From NCBI RefSeq assembly GCF_932276165.1, contig NC_064012.1, positions 4,843,501 to 4,907,500 on the forward strand: DNA of 64,000 nt, given 5' to 3'. Source of the DNA: Plutella xylostella (lineage: Eukaryota; Arthropoda; Insecta; Lepidoptera; Plutellidae). The position numbers and the translations under genes were made by a program. The notes beneath the pieces are model-generated. The model ran no database searches. It saw nothing but the letters and a program-made list of their open reading frames with translations, and was not told where the DNA came from. Shown here piece by piece: positions 24,601 through 36,600 of the stretch. Numbering within the stretch: the stretch's first letter is position 1; every line of letters starts with the position of its first letter.

Positions 24601-27600
24601 TGGGATATAGTATAGCAACTTTGTAATGTTTGGTTAGGGTGAACATGACCAGACAAGAGTCAACAAAAATACTATGTTACAAAGCTCTTATTTCACAAAT
24701 TAACTAAACAATAACAATAAACGTACCTTCATATCGTTGTTCATAATTATCCAGTTTCGCCACAATTTTTTCTTTGAAACTATCCGCCCGCTGCGTAATA
24801 ATAGGTAAATCCATGTCGTCACTCAATAACGCACTTTAAAGCTAATTGATTTGCAAAAAACTAACAATATAGGTGCTGATAGACGCCATATTTGTTTTAT
24901 TCACTACTTACCTGACAGATTTTAAGACACCAACTCGTCAGACGTTTTGTGACGCTTCTAGAATCAACGTTCGGCCTAGTCATACAATTGAGTAGCGCCA
25001 TCCAATGAACGGGCTAGTGATTCAACCAAAAAGGAGATTCAACCAGATGCCTGCGACATATACATATAGTTAGGTTAGGTTAGGTCAGTATACAGTTAGG
25101 TTTCACCAAAAAGTTCCACCCACAAAATTCTGACGCAAATTTTAATAGCACCATTTTTATTCGCTTTTTTTTCAAGAATGAAAGTGGTTTATTATGACGA
25201 TTTGGACACCCTGTATACAATCCTCCTAAATGCGCACTTTACAAATTCTGGATATAACTGTAAAATAAACAATGCATCTATTTTCATTTTCATCCGCTAA
25301 GAGGTAAGTAACGTACCTACATGTTAGTAAATACAATAAAATTTCCAATATCCGACAGGAGACAGGATACAACCGACGAATTGACAGTTAGAAGCAAAAA
25401 TACTATTTTTAGAATCTATTTTTTTTATGGATGGTTTGCAGTACCTACTCTCTTTACACAGCAGTTATGATGTAAGCAGTACAATAATGTTGATTCTGAA
25501 GGCACAATATTTTGTTTTGGCAATTGTAGCTATTCTGAAGGCGGAAATTCTAATTTTAACGCTGTCAAACTATAAATTTTGCTAGCAAAAAATGACATTT
25601 ACGGGAACACTCATAGAGTCGAATTTTAAATAGAGAAATTAAGGTTTTGACAGCGTTAAAATTAGAATTTCCGCCTTCAGAATCGACATCAATGTCAAAC
25701 CTTTCTTTTATAGGAAAATTAGATATTATATACAAATACAAAGCTAAATGAAATCCGCTTTTTATTTACTGTCAAACGTTTTGGGTTCAACCTAATAACA
25801 CATTGTATGAATAGGGTCACAAATCTTCTAATTGTAAGTACTAATTCAGAATAAGAGTTCGCTTGCACAGTGAGATATATGTTATCAATCGAGACATTTC
25901 TGCTCTATCATGTTCGTATTTATTATCAAAGTCTCACAGATTCGATTTTTTAAAGATAATTTAAGACATTATGGTTGCGTCGTTTTAAAAAGTGTCTTAA
26001 GAATTATCTACTACTATCATGAATATTACAGTAACTAACTCACAACTGTTGGTTAAACCTTCACTTGTCTCAGTACTTGAAACTATGTAAATATCAGATC
26101 CCTTCGTAACCAAACATTGAAATCGATAATGGGTAATATCGAGAAACACCTAATACTCGCAGTGAGAAAGTTCCTAATTGGCTTAGTTAGCGTTTGCGTC
26201 GTGACAAGAAGAGACTCCAAACTACTTGAGTACCAACCAAGGCTTCTAAAACAACAACTAAGGACCCACATTAGTTCTCTAGTTCTGCCTCTAGTATCAG
26301 TATCCTGAAATACACTCACGATCAATGAAAACTTTCAGTGAAAATAGCACCGAATCACTCATAATTATACAGAGAAAAGACTAGTTTAATGACGCCCCCT
26401 GCAATATTGAAATAAAATAAATTTAACATCGCATTATAATTTTTAACAACTAAAAACCTATTTTTTTAAAATAATTTCTAAATTACATAATTTGATTACA
26501 TTTTGGTAGGTCTATTTCATTGCTCGTGAGTTATTTTATTGTAGAATTCTAATTTATGATGTTCATACAAGCGCTGATGTTTCCATTTCTGCAAGCACCT
26601 CTTATAGCATGAGTATCGGTTTGCTGATATATTACAGATTGTTATTATGCTCAAGCTAGCATCGCGACGATGCGTGCCAATTAATGAGAAATTGCATCGA
26701 ACCTGCACTGTCGTTGGAGGTACCGTTCCACCACAATGTCATATACCATAGTGGGGAAAAGTAAACGTCCACGAAATGCCCGTTCACATAATACTGTTAT
26801 TGAAGGCGTCGGTAAACAGAATTACGGAATCAAAACCGTAAAAAAGTTAAAATACATTCAGGCTTGGATGTTCGCCCCAACTACAACGACTGACCTTATC
26901 ATTGACTTCCTAAAAAAGGTGATACCGTCACTGACTACGCATGAAGAATTTCATGTTGAGAAACGTGTCATCAACACGGACAGACACTCGTCCTTTATAA
27001 TCGGCATACGTGAAGACAAGTTTGACGAACTTAAAACTCCCACTCTATGGCCACCGGGTGTAAAATACTCGGACTGGTTTCTCGCTCGTCCCCGCCACCA
27101 GCGGGGCCACCGTGAGTCATCCCCAACCCGAGGCAGCGGCCCCGCGCCCCGCGCCGCCGCCGCCTCCGACTAGCCCCGACGCCGCCCGAGCGCCGCCGGC
27201 CACTGCGCGACCAGCTCCGCCGACTTACATTACTGTGACTCACCAAAATGCGCAGTCACTTAACAATAAGACAAGGCGCCTCGAAGCGCTGCTACTGCAC
27301 GATTTAAAATGTGATATTTTAGCGATAAGTGAGCACTGGTTACCATTAGATAAGTTAAAGTCCACAACTATCCTTAATTATAAACTTGTGTCGAGTTACT
27401 GTCGTCCCAACATTGAGCATGGTGGCACTTGCATTTATATTAAAAATAATTTAAAAGCCCAACCTATTGCCGAATTGTGCAGTCTATCTGTAGAACAGGT
27501 TTGCGAAGTGTCTGCGGTTAAACTCGTAGACTTAGGACTAGCGGTAGTTTGTGTTTATCGCTCTAATTTGACGCACTGTAATGAATTCTTCCCCGTGTTC

Positions 27601-30600
27601 GAGTCTTTGCTGAGCGAAATTGTTGTACTTAATTTTCCTAGCGTAATCATTGTAGGAGATTTTAATATTGATACCTTAGTAGTGTCACATAATAACAAAA
27701 TGCTACTTGACACAATCACATCGTATGACATGGTGAATATTGTGGATTTCCCAACGCGCGTGCATGGGACTTCCAGCACATCCCTGGACCACGTCTACGT
27801 GCGGCGCCGCTCGGGAGGGCCCGGCGGCGCGCGCGCGGCGCCCGTCACGACGCACATCGGCGACCACCTCGCCGTGCGCGCGCAGCTAGACTGTGCGCCT
27901 CCGTCTCGCACGCCCCACACTGCGCGGATCAGAGAAATGAGTCGTGCTAATAAAATGAACTTTGTTGCCGCCGTACGAAGCGTCGACTGGGAAGCCATCT
28001 ACACTGCACCAGCCGATAGTACCGACGTGCTTGCAACACGTATTCTTGAGATACTGAGCAGTAAATTTAGTATATGCTTCCCCTATAAATCCAAGACGTT
28101 TACTGCAAAGAGTGAGCGTTGGATATCGGAACACACTCTTAACATTAAAAGATTACTGTTCGACCTACTAGAACTCAACTCTAAAATTGACGATCCAGAC
28201 TTGCACACTATGGTGAACGAAACGACGGACAAGTACAAAAGTATGCTAGCTCTGGAGCGCACGAGTTACTTCACTCAAAAAATTGCCAGTAACGAGAACA
28301 AGTGCAAGGCAATGTGGAGCGTGATTAACACTGAGCTGGACCGCGGCAACCGCTGCTCACTCGATTTTACCGCTTTGGTGAAAAGTCCTGATGGCTCAAA
28401 CTACTCATCCAAACGAGAGCTACTCGATGCGATGAATGAGCAGTTCGTTGGCGCGGCGGCGGCGTGCGGCGCGCCGGCCGCGGCCGTGCCGCTCGCGCTG
28501 GCCATGCTGCACGGGACGCGCCGCCCACTCGACCACTCTCTTCGACTCAAGCCATTTACTCCGCATGAAGTTTACGCGATTATCGTGAAGAGGATACCCC
28601 GCAAACCGAGCAAAGATATTTATAATATATCTTGCGAACTACTGAGCCTTGTAGCTGACTCGGTCGCCGTCGCCTTATCCACCCTATACAATCGATGTAT
28701 AAAGGAAGGCATCTACCCAGCAAGCCTCAAACGGGTGAAAATATCACCGCTGTATAAGGGAAAGGGTAAGAGAGAAGACGGAAATGCATACAGACCAGTC
28801 GCTATAATACCTACACCAGCAAAGGTCCTGGAGAACGGACTAAGCGCACGGCTCACAATGTTCCTAGATGCTGGTAACCTCCTCTCCGATAAACAGTTCG
28901 CGTACAGAGCTGGCCGGTCCACCACGGACCTCGCGCGGGAGGTGGTATGGGGAGTGCTCTCCGCACGAGAGTCCAACCGGCACGTCGCTGTACTCTGTTG
29001 TGACTTGTCGCGTGCCTTCGATGTGGCCGACCACTCCGTCATAGCTGCGAAACTCGAGCACTACGGCATCAGGGGCCCAGCCTTGCAGCTCCTAGTTGAC
29101 TTTATGTCTAACAGAGTGCAAACTGTGGTAGGTGAGGGAGGTGCATCTAGGTCGCGAGAAATGGGTACTGACCTCGGCGTTCCACAAGGTTCGTCGCTGT
29201 CAAATATCATCTTCTCGCTACTAATGAACGACCTCCCAAATTCCATTCCTGATGCCCAAGTCACCATGTACGCGGATGACGTGGCCGCGACGGTCACGGG
29301 CAGCTCGGTCGACGACCTGGAGCGGCGGCTGTGTCTGGTCGCTGGGCAGCTCGCACACTGGTTTCAGGCTAACGGGCTTGCACTCAACCCTAAAAAAACT
29401 CAGGTGATGCTGTTCAACCTGGCCGGTAGACGCAGCCGTCCGCTACAAGTGAAAGTAGGGAGCGAAGACCTGTTCCAGGTTGATACATCTTGCTTCCTCG
29501 GATTCAAAGTCGACTGTGGCTTGTCCTGGAGTGACCATATAGATTGGCTCTGCGGACGCCTGGGCGGCGCTTGCTTCGCTCTCCAGAGACTTGCAGGAAC
29601 GGTGCCGCGCGAGGTGGCCAGATCCTGCTATTTTGCGACGATCCAATCCCTCCTCACGTACGGCATCGAGCTGTGGGGCCGCGCGGCGGACTGGCACCGG
29701 GCATTCGTAATGCAGAAGCGGGCAGTGCGCGCTATGGCTCGAATTAAGTCAGATGAGTCGGCACGCCAGTATTTTGTTTCTCTGGAGATACTGACGTGTC
29801 CATCACTGTACATACTTAGTGTAGCCTTGTTTGTGCGGAAGAACCTGCACTTGTATAAAGAATGCCGGGGAGCGCGCCGCCGCGGCCAGCTGCTCGACGT
29901 GCAGCACAGGCTCGCGAGGAGCGAGCAGTCCGTGTACGTGTGTGGTCCGGGAATCTACAATAAACTACCTAATGATGTAAAAAGTATGCAGACACTACAA
30001 GGATTTAAATACAAACTCAAAAAATGGCTCGCTACGCAGGCATTCTACACGGTAGGAGAATTCATCGACAGGTAGAATTAATGATTGTCTCTTTATCTGA
30101 CAATGTCTATTTTAATAATGTATGTACCTATCAATAATTTAAATTTGTTTTTATATTATATTATTTTATTATTTGTTACTGTGACATTGAAACTAATTGA
30201 ATTTTCGTAATTATTCTATTTTATCTTGACATTGTTTGTGACAATTTTTGGATATATTTAATTATTTAATTTTAACTTTGGTGTACTGATGTATAACTTT
30301 TAATATTGACATGTAATGAATAATTATCAATAAACGACTACTACGATCAATTATGCAAAAAACGTGTGTTCAAAATGCCATCTCTTTACGTTAACACTTC
30401 CTTTGGTCAAAGGTTTGGAGCTTATATAAGATCACATATATATAATGGTATGTTACACTACTGCAATATGAAAGATATGTCTGTTCGTGAGGCTAAAATT
30501 AAATTAAAAGATTGTCTTCTACAGTTAGATTACTTCACCACAGAAAGTATTTTAGATTAAGATATTGTTATGTTGTTGTTTGAGCCAAAGAGACATAATT

Positions 30601-33600
30601 TATTTTTAATTTTTGTTAAAAAAAAAATATTTTTGTTTTAGTTTAAACTGTTCATTTTTATTTAAAATTTCTTATTTTAAACTGTTTTTGATTACATTAC
30701 GGTACCCCAAGATACGGGCAAAGCCTAGTTTGGGGACCACTTTGTTAACTAAGATTATAACTTAAATAAGACATGTGCAAATTATAGTGTAATATTAGTG
30801 TACCTAACGGAATATGTATGTACCTAAACTGTTTTTTGTGCAATAAAATTTCTTTTTATTTTTATTTATTTATTTATAAACAAATCTAATCTAATCTAAT
30901 CTAATCTACCTATACCTATAACCAGGTAACATGTAGTAGAGTGTCTCCATTGGGGTGGAACATTGTCGTTCCATGCATTTCGTTCCGAAGAAGCTTTCAG
31001 TTAGAACTACCTAGATGTTTGTTTTGTGTATTCATCGTGGGGCCATCTATTTTTTATACAATCAACCCCCTCAAGAGCTTTGATGGTGATGATGAAATCC
31101 TCTTATCCCTCATCAGGGACATAGGGCTCGAAGAAAGGATTTCCACTTCTCCTCAAGAGCTTTAGGAATTTCGTATTTTTGACACTTTTAAACGTTCTAA
31201 CTTAAATTAAGGTACTGTATATGAATATGAGGACAACGATCTAGTATAGTAGTGGTAAAGTAATCACCTACCACAGTGTTTGTTCTCAGCGGTCTTCGAA
31301 GGCATTCCGTCGAGTGATGCTATGTCCTGGTTCAAGTTGCGGAGTGCCGCGTCATCCTTCGCCAGAAGTCTAGCTGCTAGCTCATACGACACCTTTGCCC
31401 GGGACGGCTCTGAGCAGCCTGGTGGGTAGAAGTCTTGTCATCAATGAATACTTAACCCTTAAACTGGTAGAAAAGTTAAATATTTCATCGGTTTTGCAGC
31501 TTAAGTTAATGGAAAGAAGGCCAAAATATGATGCCCATTATTGTATTGCCGCCGCCAGACAAAGGGTTAAGATATCTGAGTATAGTATTCAGATATCTTA
31601 ACCCTTTGCCTGGCACGAAGGCCTTCTCGTGATCGTGTTCTACGAAGAAAATGAGGCGATCCCTTTACGTTACGCGTATATGCGGTTACCACTATGTTGC
31701 AAGCTGAAGCAGCAGTAGACATCAGACAGCAGCTAATTTTCTGCAGAAAAATCGGTTCAAACAGAAACCTATTTATTTAAATCTATTAATTTAAATCTAT
31801 TTATTTCTATCCCCGCCTGTCTACGGACCAGCTTATTAAAGTTCACGAGCAAGGACCTTAGAATCCGAAGCCAAGAAAGCGGTCTACAGTTTAATTAAAT
31901 TAAAAATATGTATTTTTTCATTACCAAGAATGAAAAAAGAGGTATAAGTAAGTGAGTATACGTCAATAGGTGGTTAATTACATGATATATTTGCCACTGG
32001 ACGCCCAGTACAATACCTTTATAACAATGTCCCATGCGCCAATAGTACTGAGCTCTCATCTTGGCGGGCAGACGTTCCTTCAAAGCCAGCTTCAGGTCTT
32101 CCAGTGCGGCCTTGGGCCTATCACTCTTCAGCAGGATTTCAGACCGAAGCCACAGTGACAAAGCTAGTGATACGCCTTCATCAATTATCTCGAATTCTCC
32201 TGTAAAATGTTTTTGAACACACAGTAGATAAAGGCAACGGTTTTTATGGAACAGCTTTTTTAACCCCAGACGGAACTTTTCTATTGAATGACGGATAAAA
32301 ATTCCGATGTCCGATCGATTCAAATCGGGTTTCTCTATTTTATTTTTAGTTGTATGAATTTTCCCAACAGAGGCTATCAATTTATGTTGCCTAAACCCCG
32401 GGCGTCTGTTACAACACAATTTTGATATATTCTTTAAGTAAGTAGACGAATTTCATTGTATAATAAATAATAAATACTCATTCTCTCTAAGTAAGTTTAC
32501 AAAAATAAGACATATTTTTACAACTTAGTATTTTGATATTGTTGTGCATAAGAAATACATGAGCCGTTTTTAGAAATAACTTTATCCTTCAAGTACTAAT
32601 AAGCAGACTTTAACAATAATAACTTTCATATTTTTCTTGAAGTAAATAAAGTGCGCAATTGTTGCGATACTTGGTATAAAAATACTTGTAAGGCTTTCGA
32701 AAATTATTCCGTTGAAGCTCTTGAAGTCTCAACTTTCATTTCTGTATTTTATTTATTATCAATTTAATAACAATATAGGCAATAATGAGTGTGTAGCGTT
32801 GTTGATATAACTACTTATATCTTAGAATATTGTATTGATAAAAACATCACTTCAAACTATTCAATTACTATGCTAAAGGGGAAAAATGCCTACATTAGTA
32901 TACTTGAGTAGGTTTTATCAACTACAAAAGAAGTATTTTGTTGTGTTCACAAATTATAAAGGTGACTTTTCTCAGTACTACAGCCGAAGGTAGACTTTAT
33001 TACTAACTCTAAGGAAAATAGAAATTTCCATTATGTTTTATTTTTGAAAATTCCTAAGTAACCACTATTCATCGTCCTATGGATTTCTTTGTACTTTGCA
33101 TAATACTTTACTGGATCAAAAAATATTATTTTTGTTAGTTTTTGGTAGCTTTGCATAGTTTTCGTAATATGTAGGAATGATTCGTTCCTGTTACTGGGTA
33201 CATAGATCACACTTCGCAATTAGTACATAGCGGGTACAAACTTTATTTACTAAAACCCAATGTATTAATATATTAAGCACACCATTCTTAACTTAGCTGA
33301 AGCGTCGGCATTAAAGAAGTACATGTGCTGAAAAAAACTGACCGGATAAGCAGTAAGCAGATGAAAATCACCACTCTAGACCGAAATAAATGTTACTTAC
33401 TTTTAGTGGTATTATCTAGTCTATGCTCACGTGTCATGGGGGACTTGAGGACAGCCTGGCAGGCCAGCGCGAGGGCCCGGGGCAGGGCGCCCTCGTCCAG
33501 GGCCCTCTGGGCTTGGAGCCGCTTCTCCGTACATGCTTTAGTGTCCTTCCCGCGATGCAGCGGGCAGATACGCGAGAACACCTCCTCTAATGCCTCCGTT

Positions 33601-36600
33601 AGCTGAAAATCGGGTTATTGTAAAAACTAATTAATTGCATGTTGTGTAAAATTTGCTGCAAAAGTTTTGTAATTATACTATTCGCGACTTAAGTGCTACG
33701 TTGACACACAGAATGGCTCCGGGGAGTCACTCATTTTTATTATACTACAATTTTTTTTTACACCCTATACAGGGTGTTGCAAAAAGGGTATACTAAGCCG
33801 AAACCTACATGTGCAGCATGGTATATCTAAGCCTGAAACTGAAATCAGAATTTGAAAATTCGCGAAAAAAAAAATCATTTTCCATAGAAACTTTGTTGGT
33901 CACGTGACTTTTTACTATGGAAAATTAATTTTTTTTTTCGTGAATTTCCAAATTCTGATTTCAGTTTCGGGCTTAGATATACCATGCTGCACATGTAGGT
34001 TTCGGCTTAGTATACGAATTTTGCAACACCCTGTATAAAGCTATTAAATACCTATGTATAGGTAAATGTATATCATCATAGTTACATTGATGAGAGAAAC
34101 ACCGACTGTACCTAACTTGTTCTAATTTTCAAAGTAGGTATATATGTATAATCCGTTATATTTATCAGATAATTACCGTAGTACATGGTAAGTAAATATT
34201 TTCCTCCTAAGCTACTACATTTCCACCTATTTATTAAATCCCTAATGGTTCCGGTCTTTAATGAAGTCCGGCGTACAAAAGATTTTCAGGAAAGGAAGTC
34301 TAATTATGCTCTCTAAAAAGGAGGTAAATAAATCACCTGTTAGCGTCCTACTTTTAATCAAATAAAGAACTTTGTTTTGTAATATGAAGCCCGCTTATTG
34401 ATTTTTAGCCGACTTCGAAAAAAGGAGGAGGTTCTCAATTCGTCCGTGTGTAGGTTTATTTATTTAGGTATTTATTAAGTAAAATCTTTATGTAGGTATG
34501 TCTACTGATATCTTTGCCAGTAATTAATATCGATTAGGTAAAAATGGCTTTTCATAAATTACTTACCCTTTTGTGTGAAGTTACTCGTATCTGTCTGTCA
34601 TATTACATAATACATAATTATACTTCGGGTATTCAATTACATATTTAAAATCCCTAATATACTTAAACTTAAAAAGCAGTACCTACCATATTAATTTTTA
34701 AAAATGTTTGAGGGTGGGTTGCACCATTTAACTTTAACTATTACAAACGTCAAATCCCTTGAAGATTGATCTCACTCGTCAAGGGATTTGACGTTTGTAA
34801 TACATACATACATACATAGCCTATTTGGTTTCCCACTACTGGGCAAAGGCCTCCCCTTTTTCCTTCCACACCCTACGATCCTGTGCACTCTCAGCCCAGT
34901 TACTTTCGAATTTGTCCAGGTCGTCCCGCCATCTCCGTCTCGGCCTGCCTCTCCGCCGGCGCCCGTCGCCCGGCACCCACTCGGTCGCTATCTTGGCCCA
35001 CCGGTCCGGGTGCATGCGGCAGACGTGGCCGGCCCAGTTCCACTTGAGCTTCGCGGTCTCGGCACCAACATCGACTATGCGAGTTTGGGAGCGTAGTGTG
35101 GTGTTCCTGACATGGTCCGTCAATTTGACACCTAGAAGACTACGCTCCATCGCTCTTTGGCAAACCTTCAGTCTGGTCTTTTGATGTTCGGTCAGTGACC
35201 ATGTCTGTGCGCCGTAGGTTAGGACGGGCAAGATACACATGTCAACGAGTTTGCGCTTGAGTGACAGTGGAAGGTTGCCCTTCATCAGCTGCTTCATAGA
35301 CCAGTAGCTCTTCCAGGCGTTTTCGATACGTCTATCGATTTCTTTATCTTGCCTGTTTTCGAATGAGACTAGCTGGCCTAAATAGATGTACTCGTTGACA
35401 TATTGTATATCCTGTCCGTCAACCGTGACCCTACGTTTCGCGCTATTGGACATGATCTTGGTTTTGGACCGATTCATCGACAATCCGACTTGAAGGCTTG
35501 CCGTGCTGAGATCTTGCAGCATATTTTCGAGTGTTGATGCCGACGGGGCAAAGAGTACGATGTAATCGGCGAAGCGAAGATTGGTTAATCTTCTGCCGCC
35601 GATCTCGATACCTTTGACGTTTGTAATAGTTAAAGTTAAATGGTACAACCCACCCTAAGAGTGGAGTTTGTACATACTATACTACGCCATGATCCAAGCA
35701 AAACTATCACTTGACGTAAGGTATTTTATTTTAACTACCGTAACGCAGTTTCGAAACAAATAAAATACAATTTATCTGAATCAAAGAATCTCCTTTGCAC
35801 TCATAGTAAACGTTGCCGTTGAAGCAATAATATTTCTTATTTCTGTTTTGTTTCATTAAATAAGAACTAAATTTCTTTTGAAATGCACAAGTATGCCTCG
35901 GGTACACTTAAGCCGTTTTCTGCCGTGTCGCAGTCTCTGTGTCACATGTAAACTTGTAAAATCAGTATTTTTGTATATTGGCCGGATTTATGACTTGCAT
36001 TGTGGCTACTGGAACCTTGTTGAAGCCATCGCCGAATACCTGACAAAGGTTTTCGTCGAAATGGGCTCTGGCCCATCTGTATAAGTCTTCTCATGCTACG
36101 TGTTTAAGTAATATGTTTTTTCTTCTGTACCTACGTCGTATATGAAGCTAGAGCTTGCTTTAATTTTATAACTATGTTTGTAGGTAATTACTAACCTAAT
36201 TAAAACCCAACCAACCATCAATGTGCTGCAGAAATACATTAATAGTATGTGAAACAAGCGAAGTCGCACTAGCTATTTTGAACTTCGCCGCTCAGCAAGA
36301 GTCGGTGTCGGACCTAAACCGCATCGTACCAAGAGATCTTAGCACAGTTGCAGTCGAGTCGTTTCAACAAATGTCTGTTTCTACCGCTTGCCTGCGACAC
36401 GGCATCTGAACCGCAGTCGCAGTATTCTCCACTTGACCGTCCTAGTACTTGAGTCTTTCTTTTAGTGTGTTCCGTCTTTCTTTTAAGACTTTTTTTGCTT
36501 CATCAGTCCGGCATGCTCTCAACTCTCATGTCTCTTTATTTAATTTTAACAACGGAAATGTTATTTTCAGTTATTTTGCTTTGTTGGGGTTATGTTCCTA

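Larger units (their letters stand above)
26700..30345 (+). mobile_element. CR1-like LINE, 5'-truncated but with intact ORF2
   Basis: It comprises the C-terminal part of ORF1, a complete ORF2 and an AT-rich 3'UTR ending near 'caataaacgactactacga' (about 30345). The 5'UTR and the start of ORF1 are missing. It sits antisense to SMYD4 in the intron between the TPR exons and the MYND exons. The uninterrupted ORF2 suggests a recent insertion. The 5' border is estimated from where ORF1-like coding begins. Confidence 0.75.

Noticed and set aside
25072..25086. Interstitial telomere (TTAGG) array
   Set aside because: Only three units; expected by chance and common in insect intergenic DNA.
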